From assembly GCA_017466455.1 (NCBI GenBank), contig JAFTUD010000002.1:1-64000 (forward strand): a stretch of DNA of 64,000 nt, written 5' to 3'. Under the pieces are notes generated by a model that searched no databases, was not told the origin of the DNA, and saw only the letters and a program-made list of their open reading frames with translations. Positions 42,728-51,300 of this stretch are shown in pieces. Position numbers and translations under genes: made by a program. The stretch's first letter is position 1; every line of letters begins with the position of its first letter. The DNA comes from Clostridia bacterium. Its GTDB lineage: Bacteria > Bacillota_A > Clostridia > Oscillospirales > CAG-272.

Positions 42728-45700
42728 AAGATTTCCTAAATATACGCCGAGCGACCGCTTCAGTAGCATGATGTCGGTGGCGCAGGTGCTTGCAACAAGA
42801 GTTGATACTGGGACTCGCATGATGGAGGTTGATGTAAGTCTCGATGATCTTGTCACTAAGGACAAGCTTGCCGAGCTTGAGGCTGAAATCACTAAAGCAT
42901 ATAATCTAAATAAGTTAAAGATTTACACAAAATATCCATCGTATTTGTTTTCCATGGATTACATGGAGGATGTTATTTATGAAAGCTACAGTCGCGGAGC
43001 AGTTACCCGTGGATTTTTTGGTGAATATACATTAGATTATGATGGCGAAACGATTGAAATAAAGGTTCCGTTTGTTCAAGGGGGAATAGGCCTTCTTGAG
43101 TCGGGACAAACAAATAATGTTATATCTAACATTATCTTTGATGAGTTTGGAATAAGAAAAAATGTTGTAATTTCACAAAGAGAAGACTACGACAAGGTAA
43201 ATTCCAACTTTCAAAACGATTTGATGGAGCAGCTTAAAAAGGCGCTTGATACATCAAATCCTTCTCAAGGCACAAAGGCCAAGGATTCTGCCCAAAAGGA
43301 GGCAGAGGAAAGAGAGCTACGCGCTAAATTCAAGAGGGTTACATCATTTAACGGCGAAAATGCTACTGCTACTATAAAGGATAACAAGGTTACAATCGGA
43401 GCTATGAGCTTTGATATTTCCTTGCCCGAATATGTTTTTGGCGGAGAATTCCAAATTGAAAATGTTGTGCCCATCGCAAATTTAAGAGAGGGTATGCATT
43501 CCGTTTGTGTTCTTGGCGAAATTTTTGAAATTACTGAAAAGCCGATAAAAAAGGGAAAAAGCTTTGCTATGACCTTCGGTCTTACCGATAATCTTTCTTC
43601 AATTTACATAAAGACAGTGGTGGATGCTAATAAGAAGGAAATAGTTGATTCCTTGTTTGAAAAGGGATCCGCTTATGCCATTAGGGGAAATGCTAAGGTT
43701 GACTCATTTGACAATGAGCTTTTCCTTGAATATGTTGATATAAGCAAGATAAAAACTGTAAAAAGGATTGATAACGCCGAGGAAAAGCGTGTTGAGCTAC
43801 ATCTTCATACAATGCTATCTCAAATGGATGCAACCATTGACCCGGAAACTATAGTAAAGGTAGCAAAGGAATGGGGACATAAGGCAATTGCTATTACCGA
43901 CCACGGAAATGTTCAAGGCTTCCCACCTGCGATGCTTGCTTCCGAAAAAATAGGAATGAATGTCATTTATGGTATGGAGGCATATTTTGTCAATGATACA
44001 AATTTGCCTATATATGGTGATAGGCGTGATGATTTTAATGGCGAATTTTGCGTATTTGACCTTGAAACAACAGGACTTTCAAGAATTAGCGATAAAATCA
44101 CTGAAATAGGTGCTGTTATTGTAAAGGGCGGAGAAATTGTCGATTCATATACAACCCTTGTAAATCCTATGATGGAGCTTAGTGAGGATAATATAAAAAT
44201 CACAGGCATCACCAATGAAATGGTTAAGGACGCAAGAACAATTGATGAGGTTTTACCCGAATTTTTAGCATTTGCGGGAGATAGGACTCTTGTTGCTCAT
44301 AATGCGGGCTTTGACACTGGCTTTATTCGTAGAGAATGTCGCCGTATGGGATTGCCGTTTGAAAATACATATCTTGACACTCTTGGACTGTCAAGATTTG
44401 TAAATTCGGACTTGAAAAGGCACAAGCTTGATATTGTAGCGAAGCATCTTGGAGTTGGTGACTTTGAGCATCATAGAGCGTTAGCGGATGCGGAAACCAC
44501 GGGAAAAATCCTTATTGCTATGTTTGAAAAGCTTAAGAGGGACGGAGTAGATAGTGTTACAGCTCTTGCTGATACCATTACCTCAAATACCGATCCTAAA
44601 ACGCTTGATATGTATCACCAAATTATTCTTGTCAAGAATAAGAAGGGACTTAAAAATTTATATAAGCTAATTTCGGATAGCTATTTAAAATATTACAAGA
44701 AAAGACCGAGAATTCCTAAAACCTCGCTTATTGAGCTAAGAGAGGGGCTTATTATAGGCTCTGCATGCGAGGCGGGAGAGCTTTTTGAGGCTATTAAGGA
44801 AAACCGTAGCGAGGAAGATATTGAAGAAATTGCAAGCTTTTATGACTACTTGGAAATTCAACCGCTTTGTAACAATATGTTTATGGTTGCAAAGGGAGAG
44901 GCAACTGTTGAGGACTTGAAAAACTTCAATCGCAAGATTGTTGAGCTCGGCGATAGACTTGGTAAGCCTGTTGTGGCTACTTGTGATGCGCACTTCTTGA
45001 ATAAGGAAGATGAAATTGTTAGAAAAATCATATTAGCAGGTCAAAAGTACGATGACGCTGATAGAGATATAGGGCTTTATTTCCGCACAACCGAGGAAAT
45101 GCTTGCTGAATTTGAATATTTAGGCAAGGAAAAAGCGTACGAGGTCGTTGTAACTAATACGAACAAGATTGCCGATATGATTCAATATGATGAAATAAGA
45201 CCATTCCCAAAGGGAACATTTACTCCAAAAATGGAACATGCCGAAGAGGATCTTCATAAAATGTGTTGGGATAGGGCAAAGAGCATGTATGAATTTGAGG
45301 GCAAGATTCCCGATGTTGTTTCGTCTCGACTTGATAAGGAGTTAACCTCAATTATAAAGAATGGCTTTGCGGTGCTTTATAAAATTGCGCGAGACCTCGT
45401 TGCCGAGAGTGAAAGGCTTGGATACCTCGTTGGCTCTCGTGGCTCGGTTGGATCATCATTCGTTGCTACAATGGCTGGTATTTCGGAGGTTAATCCGCTT
45501 CAACCGCATTATAGATGTCCTATGTGTAAATATAGCGAATTTATTACCGACGGTAGCGTGGGCTCAGGCTTTGACCTTCCAACTAAAGCCTGTCCTCACT
45601 GTAATACTAAAATGGATCAGGATGGACATGATATTCCATTTGAAACCTTTCTTGGCTTCTATGGTGATAAATCCCCCGACATAGATCTTAACTTTTCAGG

Positions 45701-47111
45701 AGATGTTCAAGGAAAAATCCATAAATTTACCGAGGAGCAGTTTGGCGCGGAAAATGTATTTAGAGCAGGAACAATCGGTGGTATAGCCGAAAAAACCGCT
45801 TTTGGATATATAATGAAGTACATGGATGACCATGAGCTAAATGTTAATAAGGCAGAGGTTGACAGACTTGTAAAAAAATGCACAGGAATAAAAAGAACAA
45901 CAGGTCAACACCCCGGCGGAATAGTTGTTGTTCCAAAGGAAAATGAAATTTATGACTTTTGTCCCGTTCAGCACCCGGCTGACGACCCGAACTCGGATAT
46001 TATAACAACGCACTTTACATTTGAATATCTACACGATACACTCCTTAAGCTTGATGAGCTTGGACACGATATGCCAACTAAATATAAGGCAATCGAGAAT
46101 TATACCGAAACATCAGTTCTTGATGTTCCTATGAACGACCCTAAGGTATATGAGCTATTTTTGTCTACCGAGTCAATCGGTGGTAAGGACCTTTTGAAGG
46201 AGCTGAAATGCAAGGTTGGAACCTTTGGACTTCCTGAATTTGGTACAAAATTTGTTCAACAAATGCTTGAGGATGCAAAACCGCGTAATTTTTCCGATCT
46301 GCTTCAAATTTCGGGACTTTCACACGGAACGGATGTATGGCTCGGCAACGCAAAGGACCTCATTGATGACGGTACATGTACAATTTCAGAGGTTATCGGA
46401 ACAAGAGATAGCATTATGACATATCTTCTTTATAAGAATGTTGAGCCAAAGGACGCGTTCCAAATAATGGAGGATACAAGAAAGGGAAAGGCTCCCAAAA
46501 CCTTTACCCCTGAGCGTGTTCAAATGCTAAAGGACCATAATGTTCCGCAGTGGTATATTGATAGCTGTTTGAAAATAAAATACATGTTCCCAAAGGCGCA
46601 CGCCGCAGCATATGTAATTTCTGCGATTCGTCTTGGGTGGTATAAGGTGTATAGACCGCTTGAATTTTACGCAGCTTATCTAAGTGTAGCCCCGGGTGGC
46701 TTTGAGTCCTCTATGGTTGCAAACGGAAAATCGGGAATACTTAGTCAAATCTCCGAGCTTGAGGCGAAGGGAAACGAAGCAACTCAAAAGGAAAAACAGC
46801 AAATTGTCGCATTACAGCTTGCTTATGAGTGCCTTGCAAGGGGAATTGAATTTTTACCTGTTGATCTTATGAAATCCGATTCCTTCAAGTTTTTACCCGA
46901 GGACGGAAAAATCAGACTTCCATTCTCATCAATTCCAAAAATAGGAGATGAGGCGGCGGTAAAGATAGTTGATGTAAGAAATGGCGGAAATATCTTCTCA
47001 GTGGAGGATTTCCAGCAATGCTCTCGCTTGTCAAGCACGGTTATAAGAATACTTGAGGAAAACGGAGTATTCTCAAATCTTGCAAAAACAAATCAAATAT
47101 CAATATTCTAA
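42714..47111 (+). CDS. polC: DNA polymerase III alpha subunit, Gram-positive PolC
   Basis: The 1465-residue protein has an N-terminal domain, an OB fold (about 260-345) and a PHP domain split by a proofreading exonuclease. PHP begins with VELHLHTMLSQMDA at about 360. The exonuclease (CVFDLETTGLS at about 447) has the DEDDh residues. The palm has SPDIDLNFSGD at about 988 with the catalytic aspartates. A zinc motif lies near CPMCKYSEF and CPHCNTK. PolC is the replicative polymerase of low-GC Gram-positives. The ATG at 42714 is preferred over a GTG at 42702, which overlaps the RBS AGGTG. Confidence 0.97.
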   Translation: MNLIERFPKYTPSDRFSSMMSVAQVLATRVDTGTRMMEVDVSLDDLVTKDKLAELEAEITKAYNLNKLKIYTKYPSYLFSMDYMEDVIYESYSRGAVTRGFFGEYTLDYDGETIEIKVPFVQGGIGLLESGQTNNVISNIIFDEFGIRKNVVISQREDYDKVNSNFQNDLMEQLKKALDTSNPSQGTKAKDSAQKEAEERELRAKFKRVTSFNGENATATIKDNKVTIGAMSFDISLPEYVFGGEFQIENVVPIANLREGMHSVCVLGEIFEITEKPIKKGKSFAMTFGLTDNLSSIYIKTVVDANKKEIVDSLFEKGSAYAIRGNAKVDSFDNELFLEYVDISKIKTVKRIDNAEEKRVELHLHTMLSQMDATIDPETIVKVAKEWGHKAIAITDHGNVQGFPPAMLASEKIGMNVIYGMEAYFVNDTNLPIYGDRRDDFNGEFCVFDLETTGLSRISDKITEIGAVIVKGGEIVDSYTTLVNPMMELSEDNIKITGITNEMVKDARTIDEVLPEFLAFAGDRTLVAHNAGFDTGFIRRECRRMGLPFENTYLDTLGLSRFVNSDLKRHKLDIVAKHLGVGDFEHHRALADAETTGKILIAMFEKLKRDGVDSVTALADTITSNTDPKTLDMYHQIILVKNKKGLKNLYKLISDSYLKYYKKRPRIPKTSLIELREGLIIGSACEAGELFEAIKENRSEEDIEEIASFYDYLEIQPLCNNMFMVAKGEATVEDLKNFNRKIVELGDRLGKPVVATCDAHFLNKEDEIVRKIILAGQKYDDADRDIGLYFRTTEEMLAEFEYLGKEKAYEVVVTNTNKIADMIQYDEIRPFPKGTFTPKMEHAEEDLHKMCWDRAKSMYEFEGKIPDVVSSRLDKELTSIIKNGFAVLYKIARDLVAESERLGYLVGSRGSVGSSFVATMAGISEVNPLQPHYRCPMCKYSEFITDGSVGSGFDLPTKACPHCNTKMDQDGHDIPFETFLGFYGDKSPDIDLNFSGDVQGKIHKFTEEQFGAENVFRAGTIGGIAEKTAFGYIMKYMDDHELNVNKAEVDRLVKKCTGIKRTTGQHPGGIVVVPKENEIYDFCPVQHPADDPNSDIITTHFTFEYLHDTLLKLDELGHDMPTKYKAIENYTETSVLDVPMNDPKVYELFLSTESIGGKDLLKELKCKVGTFGLPEFGTKFVQQMLEDAKPRNFSDLLQISGLSHGTDVWLGNAKDLIDDGTCTISEVIGTRDSIMTYLLYKNVEPKDAFQIMEDTRKGKAPKTFTPERVQMLKDHNVPQWYIDSCLKIKYMFPKAHAAAYVISAIRLGWYKVYRPLEFYAAYLSVAPGGFESSMVANGKSGILSQISELEAKGNEATQKEKQQIVALQLAYECLARGIEFLPVDLMKSDSFKFLPEDGKIRLPFSSIPKIGDEAAVKIVDVRNGGNIFSVEDFQQCSRLSSTVIRILEENGVFSNLAKTNQISIF

Positions 47112-47112
47112 C

Positions 47113-47153
47113 AAAAAGGGAAATCAAACCGCTTGGCTTGATTTCCCCTTTTT
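47113..47153. terminator. Terminator shared by polC and the convergent regulator gene
   Basis: GGGAAATCAA (47118-47127) pairs with TTGATTTCCC (47138-47147), with A and T runs around it. The arrangement fits both directions. Confidence 0.8.
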
Positions 47154-47859
47154 ACAATAATAAGTCGCGCATATTTTTAACTATAATATCGCGTCTTGCA
47201 GTGTTGAAAATAATAAGATTTGTTTTATAAACCTTTATATTTTCTTTACCAAAAACCTTTATTATTTCCTCAACGCTTGCATTAGTGTCCAAAACAATTT
47301 TATCAATGCAAAGCGTATTGCACCCATCAAAGGCTAATAGAACAACCTTATCCCTGCGAGAAAGAGCATCGATTGAAAAGCTCTTGAAATCAAATTTTGT
47401 AAACTCCTTCGGTAGTAGCTTGGCTGTTTCGTCGGTGCAGTTTATGTATATTCCTCTACAAAACCTGTGGTAATATTCTAAATCAAGCAGTTTATTCTTG
47501 ATTCTTAAAAGCGTATCCTCTAATTTTATATTGAAGGAATATTTTTCCACATCAAAGAGATTAAAAACATCATTTGCAAGATTTACCGAATAAATTTGAA
47601 AATACGAATCAAATTCCTGAATAAATGTGCAGTAATTATCCTTAAAGATTGTATATTTGGTTCTTGGACGCCCCGCAGTTGTAAGTCCCTCTTGCTCGGC
47701 ATGAGCAATATTGAGAGAAACCAACCTATTACAAATGCTACTTACAGATGAATGACCGATGTTAAGATGAGAGGAAATGTCCGAAACGGTAGAGTATCCC
47801 TTGCATATAGCATCGTATACCTTAGTGTAGTTTATAATTTGCATTTCATTATGCTTCAT
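47152..47859 (-). CDS. Winged-helix transcriptional regulator (ROK/MarR-like N-terminus)
   Basis: The 235-residue protein has an N-terminal helix-turn-helix (KGYSTVSDISSHLNIGHSSVSSICNRLVSL). A wing that includes GLTTAGRPRTKY follows, as in the DNA-binding part of ROK repressors. The rest (about 85-235) looks like a degenerate ROK or effector domain (VVLLAFDGCNTLCIDKIV), with no sugar kinase motif visible. Targets are unknown. RBS GAGGTGAT. It runs convergent to polC and is divergent to the SPFH gene, which it might control. Confidence 0.7.
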   Translation of the reverse strand: MKHNEMQIINYTKVYDAICKGYSTVSDISSHLNIGHSSVSSICNRLVSLNIAHAEQEGLTTAGRPRTKYTIFKDNYCTFIQEFDSYFQIYSVNLANDVFNLFDVEKYSFNIKLEDTLLRIKNKLLDLEYYHRFCRGIYINCTDETAKLLPKEFTKFDFKSFSIDALSRRDKVVLLAFDGCNTLCIDKIVLDTNASVEEIIKVFGKENIKVYKTNLIIFNTARRDIIVKNMRDLLL

Positions 47860-47944
47860 AAAATCACCTCAAGGAAATTATACACGAGCTAAGAGGGAAA
47901 ATCAATAAAAGATCCCTAAAAACAATAAAAATATCCCAAAAATA

Positions 47945-47973
47945 TTGAAAAATGCAGAGTTTTATTATATAAT
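47945..47973 (+). promoter_or_regulatory. Promoter of the SPFH-ACP unit
   Basis: TTGAAA (47945-47950), a 17-bp spacer and TATAAT (47968-47973). Confidence 0.65.
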
Positions 47974-48003
47974 TTACTTATATAAAAATCCGGAGGTTTT
48001 AAA

Positions 48004-49041
48004 ATGATTATAGGTGTTTTAATTGCATTTTTGTGCTTGATAGTAATGGCGGTTTCGGGATTTTTTGCATATAAAAACAAAAAATCCAAGGTAAAGAAGC
48101 CTGTTGTTATGACAGTAATTCCGATTTGCTTGATTATCGTTATGGCAATAGTTTTGCTTGTTGTTCCTTTTAGTATTAGAACCGTCAAGGCTGGTGAAAT
48201 TGCGGTTGTTAAATTTCTTGGAGAGGCAAGAGAAACGAGAACCGCAGGAACATATTTTGATTTTTGGGTAACTCAAAAATACGATGTATATGATGCAAAG
48301 GTTCAAACCCTTGAGCTTGTAGCCCCATCATATTCAAACGATAAGCAAACTATGGACATTACAATGACCGTGCAATATCAAATCCAAGGCGATAGAGTAA
48401 TGGACATTGCTGTAAACTATGGCTCGCTTGAACAGCTTAATAATAGAATTCAAAGCGTAGTGCTTGAAAAAACCAAATCCGAGCTTTCTAAATATAATGC
48501 GGATCAGCTAATACAGGATAGAGCAACAATCTCTCCCGAGGTTACAAATGTAATCGGCACTGCCCTTGGCGAGAACTATTATGTAAATATCCTTACTGTT
48601 TCTCTTGTGAATATTGACTTTTCAGACGCATATGAGCAAAGCGTTGAGCAAACTATGATTTCTAATCAAGAGGTAAAAAAGGCAGAGGCGGAGGCTCAAA
48701 AGGCTCTTATAGAGGCACAAAGCAAGGTAGCGGTAGCGGAGCAGGAGGCTGCTGCAAAGGCAGCAGAGGCACAAGGTGAGGCTGATGCTATTAAAATAAA
48801 GGCCGAAGCAGAGGCGGAGGCTATTAAGATCAAATCCTTAGAGGTTGCAAGCATGCTCGGTCTTACGATAAAGGATGCCGACGGAAACGAGCAAATAAAG
48901 CCCAACCTAACCGCTGATGAGGCAAAATTGATTTCTGATTACCTACAATATGTTGAATATCTTTCTAAATGGGACGGAAAATTGCCCGAGGTTCTCACTG
49001 ACGGAAATACAAGCGTTATGATTCCTGCGCCAACCAACTAA
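48004..49041 (+). CDS. SPFH/prohibitin-domain membrane protein
   Basis: The 345-residue protein has two N-terminal membrane segments (about 3-22 and 34-57) and an SPFH/band-7 domain (about 58-220; TVKAGEIAVVKFLGEARETRTAGTYF, split here by residue limits). A long Ala/Glu/Lys coiled coil (about 218-280; QKALIEAQSKVAVAEQEAAA) and a short polar tail follow. Family members form rings or microdomains and tune proteases such as FtsH. The partner here is unknown. RBS CGGAGG. A stand-alone acyl carrier protein gene follows after 9 nt. Confidence 0.85.
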   Translation: MIIGVLIAFLCLIVMAVSGFFAYKNKKSKVKKPVVMTVIPICLIIVMAIVLLVVPFSIRTVKAGEIAVVKFLGEARETRTAGTYFDFWVTQKYDVYDAKVQTLELVAPSYSNDKQTMDITMTVQYQIQGDRVMDIAVNYGSLEQLNNRIQSVVLEKTKSELSKYNADQLIQDRATISPEVTNVIGTALGENYYVNILTVSLVNIDFSDAYEQSVEQTMISNQEVKKAEAEAQKALIEAQSKVAVAEQEAAAKAAEAQGEADAIKIKAEAEAEAIKIKSLEVASMLGLTIKDADGNEQIKPNLTADEAKLISDYLQYVEYLSKWDGKLPEVLTDGNTSVMIPAPTN

Positions 49042-49050
49042 GAGGTATAT

Positions 49051-49275
49051 ATGGAAAACCGAGTTAGAGAAATCGTTGCAGGATATATGGGAATTCTTGT
49101 GTCCGAGGTTATAGATGATAAAAGCTTTATAGAAATGGGTATGGATTCCTTAACCCTGCTTAAAATTATTATTGATATAGAAAATGAATATGATATCAGT
49201 ATTGCCGATGAAGAAATCGTAGATATACGAAATTTTGCAGATATTTGCAAATTGATTGAAAAAAATTTTTCTTGA
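49051..49275 (+). CDS. Acyl carrier protein
   Basis: The 74-residue protein has the ACP four-helix layout. The phosphopantetheine site GMDSLTLLKIIIDIEN puts the Ser at about residue 32, and the second helix pattern is acidic. The motif is DSL as usual, but the sequence after it differs from fatty-acid-synthesis AcpP (LTLLKII instead of LDxVEL). It may thus serve another acyl or D-alanyl-type pathway. No acyl transferase or synthetase is next to it. RBS AAGAGGTAT. Confidence 0.82.
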   Translation: MENRVREIVAGYMGILVSEVIDDKSFIEMGMDSLTLLKIIIDIENEYDISIADEEIVDIRNFADICKLIEKNFS

Positions 49276-49289
49276 AAATCAAACACATC

Positions 49290-49319
49290 CCACGCCGTTT
49301 TTAACGGCGTGGTTTTTTT
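49290..49319 (+). terminator. Terminator after the ACP gene
   Basis: CCACGCCGTT (49290-49299) pairs with AACGGCGTGG (49303-49312) around TTT, followed by seven T. Confidence 0.95.
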
Positions 49320-49343
49320 GGGGAAAATTTTTCAAAATTTGTG

Positions 49344-49372
49344 TTGACAAATATATTAGGCAAGTGTATAAT
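49344..49372 (+). promoter_or_regulatory. Consensus promoter of the BlaI-type gene
   Basis: Full consensus TTGACA (49344-49349), a 17-bp spacer and TATAAT (49367-49372). Such a strong promoter often needs a repressor. An operator could overlap it, but I could not identify one. Confidence 0.85.
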
Positions 49373-49405
49373 ATAAGAGCGTCACTAAAAAGAAAGGACA
49401 TGAAT

Positions 49406-49783
49406 ATGGACAATTCAAAAAAGTTGCCGGAGGCGGAGTATGATGTGATGGTCGCTCTTTGGAACAGTGATGTTTCTCCGGTCAACACCGCATATCTCAT
49501 GGAGAATGTTGGAAGACATAAGGGGTGGAAGGCACCCACACTTATATCGTTCCTTACAAGACTTGAGGATAGAGGGTTCATTCATTCCGAAAAAAAGGGA
49601 AAAGAAAGATATTATTACGCAGATGCGATTAAGGACGAGTACATAAAGACAGTGACTAACGATTTCTTAACCAAATATCACGGTGGCTCATTTGTAAAAA
49701 TGATGGATTTACTATATGAGAATCAATCCCTTTCCGTGGATGAACTTGATGAGATGCTTAAATGGCTTCAGGAGCAATATTAA
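49406..49783 (+). CDS. BlaI/MecI-family transcriptional repressor
   Basis: The 125-residue protein has the BlaI-type winged helix: LPEAEYDVMVALWNSD, WKAPTLISFLTRLEDRGFIHSEKKGKERYYYA. A C-terminal dimerisation helix region (VDELDEMLKWLQEQY) follows. Family members repress beta-lactamase or copper genes and are inactivated by BlaR-type proteases. No such sensor lies near. The ATG at 49406 is preferred over 49400, since AAAGGA would be too close. The gene has a consensus promoter and ends before a strong hairpin. Confidence 0.85.
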   Translation: MDNSKKLPEAEYDVMVALWNSDVSPVNTAYLMENVGRHKGWKAPTLISFLTRLEDRGFIHSEKKGKERYYYADAIKDEYIKTVTNDFLTKYHGGSFVKMMDLLYENQSLSVDELDEMLKWLQEQY

Positions 49784-49805
49784 GATGATTTTTCTCAACA
49801 TTTTG

Positions 49806-49845
49806 ATCGTCGTCTAATGAAAATAGGCTTTCGTTAGACGACGAT
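49806..49845. other. 17-bp near-perfect hairpin of unknown role
   Basis: ATCGTCGTCTAA (49806-49817) pairs with TTAGACGACGAT (49834-49845). The stem extends inward by five more pairs (one T-G) to loop ATAGGC. It is more GC-rich than its surroundings and lacks a T run, so it is not a classical terminator. It might protect the 3' end of the RNA or be a remnant of a small mobile repeat. Confidence 0.6.
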
Positions 49846-49866
49846 ACTGCGGTCACACAAAATTCC

Positions 49867-49890
49867 GAACTGATTTTCAGTTCTTTTTTT
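49867..49890 (+). terminator. Terminator after the BlaI-type gene
   Basis: GAACTGA (49867-49873) pairs with TCAGTTC (49877-49883) around TTT, followed by TTTTTTTA. Confidence 0.8.
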
Positions 49891-49919
49891 ATTTTACTAT
49901 TTATTTTTTGAGTAAAGTA

Positions 49920-49928
49920 TGATAAAAT
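49920..49928 (+). promoter_or_regulatory. Candidate extended -10 promoter of ispD-ispF
   Basis: TGATAAAAT contains an extended -10 element (TG, one base, TAAAAT). The -35 region 17 bp upstream (TTTATT at 49900-49905) is poor. Confidence 0.4.
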
Positions 49929-49960
49929 GTAAGTAACAGATGAAAATATGGAGAAATTGT

Positions 49961-50689
49961 ATGTTCAAAATATTTAGCAAGCTTTCAAGCTCAATAAAAA
50001 ACCCCTTTTTATCCGCAATAATCCTTTGCGCGGGTAGCTCAACTCGCTTTGGAGAAAATAAACAAAGGGCTATGATAGGGGAAAAGACCGTTGCCGAGCG
50101 CACACTTGAGGTTTTCCAAGCCTCTGAGGCGGTTAGGGAAATTATTCTTGTCGTGCCTAAAGAGGATATTCAGGAATATCAGGACTTAATCGTTATGAAC
50201 GATTTTAAAAAGGTTAGCGCTGTGGTCACAGGCGGAGAAACGCGCCAAGCCTCGGCAATGAGGGGCTTTAAGCATGTTTCCGAAAAGGCGAAGCTTGTTG
50301 CCATACACGATGGCGCAAGATGCCTTATTACCACGGAAATTATTGAAGAGGTGTATAGATCCGCAATTGAAAACAGATGCGCATGCGCAGGAACTAAGGT
50401 TACCGATACGATAAAGCTCGTTGATGACGATGACTTTGTAAAGCGCACCGTTGATAGAGAATATCTATGGAGCATTCAAACTCCGCAAATTTTTGACAGG
50501 GACATTTATGCCGTATCCGTTTCCAAGGCGATTAAGGACGGAATAATTGTGACCGATGACTGTATGCTCGTTGAGCATGCTAAATTCAAGGTAAAGCTTG
50601 TTGAATGTGGAAAGGAAAATATAAAAATCACTCATAAGAGTGATATTATACTTGCTGAGCATATACTGAAAAATAGGAGCGAGGAGTAA
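49961..50689 (+). CDS. ispD: 2-C-methyl-D-erythritol 4-phosphate cytidylyltransferase
   Basis: The 242-residue protein has the CTP-binding loop IILCAGSSTRFGENKQ, then VTGGETRQASAMRGF and AIHDGARCLIT. TDTIKLVD and the substrate part IQTPQIFDRDIY and TDDCMLVE follow. It catalyses the third step of the MEP path. The N-terminal 20 residues before AIILCAG are longer than in many homologues; start 49961 has GGAG upstream. It stands 1 nt before ispF. Confidence 0.95.
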   Translation: MFKIFSKLSSSIKNPFLSAIILCAGSSTRFGENKQRAMIGEKTVAERTLEVFQASEAVREIILVVPKEDIQEYQDLIVMNDFKKVSAVVTGGETRQASAMRGFKHVSEKAKLVAIHDGARCLITTEIIEEVYRSAIENRCACAGTKVTDTIKLVDDDDFVKRTVDREYLWSIQTPQIFDRDIYAVSVSKAIKDGIIVTDDCMLVEHAKFKVKLVECGKENIKITHKSDIILAEHILKNRSEE

Positions 50690-50690
50690 A

Positions 50691-51158
50691 ATGAGAATAG
50701 GACACGGTTACGATGTTCATAGGCTTGTTGACGGAGATGGAATTACAATAGGCGGAGTGCTTATTCCTTGTGATAAAAGGCTTCTTGCACATTCCGACGG
50801 AGATGTTCTAATCCATGCGATTGCTGATGCACTGCTTGGCGCAGCCTCGGAGCGTGATATAGGCTTCCATTTTCCCGATAATGATAACGAATATAAGAAT
50901 ATTGATAGCAAAATCCTATTAAAAAGGGTTTTGGATATAATTAAAGCAAAGGGCTTTGAAATAGAGTATATTGACTGCACTATAATTGCCCAAACGCCTA
51001 AAATGTCACCTTATATTGAAAAAATGAGGAGTGCGCTTTCCTGCGTGCTTGAAATATCCTGTGACCTCATAAATGTTAAGGCAACCACTGAGGAGCATCT
51101 TGGCTTTACGGGTAGAAAAGAGGGAATTAGCGCGCACTGCGTATGCCTTCTGAAATAA
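50691..51158 (+). CDS. ispF: 2-C-methyl-D-erythritol 2,4-cyclodiphosphate synthase
   Basis: The 155-residue protein has the zinc ligands in MRIGHGYDVHRL (Asp 8, His 10). GGVLIPCDKRLLAHSDGDVLIHAIADALLGA holds the other metal and substrate residues, and the C-terminal KATTEEHLGFTGRKEGI is conserved. It closes the cyclic diphosphate in the MEP path. RBS GAGGAGT. It is translated just after ispD. Confidence 0.97.
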   Translation: MRIGHGYDVHRLVDGDGITIGGVLIPCDKRLLAHSDGDVLIHAIADALLGAASERDIGFHFPDNDNEYKNIDSKILLKRVLDIIKAKGFEIEYIDCTIIAQTPKMSPYIEKMRSALSCVLEISCDLINVKATTEEHLGFTGRKEGISAHCVCLLK

Positions 51159-51159
51159 A

Positions 51160-51228
51160 ACGAGCAAGGAATGAATTTAAGCTCACTCACATCCGTAATT
51201 TTAACTGCCATTTCATTCCTTAACTCGT
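51160..51228 (+). other. Large stem-loop between ispF and rpe
   Basis: ACGAG (51160-51164) pairs with CTCGT (51224-51228), and AAGGAATGAA (51166-51175) pairs with TTCATTCCTT (51212-51221). The 36-nt loop has GCTCACTCACATCC. A small bulge separates the two stem parts. It has no T run. It could be an mRNA stability or regulatory element ahead of rpe; the role is unknown. Confidence 0.5.
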
Positions 51229-51300
51229 GCGCCCTTATTTATATGATACGCACATAGGCAATAAGTGACACAAATTTACAAAATAAGACAAGAGGTATTT

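Noticed and set aside
49344..49410. BlaI operator (TACA-TGTA type) in the promoter of the BlaI-type gene
   Set aside because: No clear dyad of this type was seen over the promoter.
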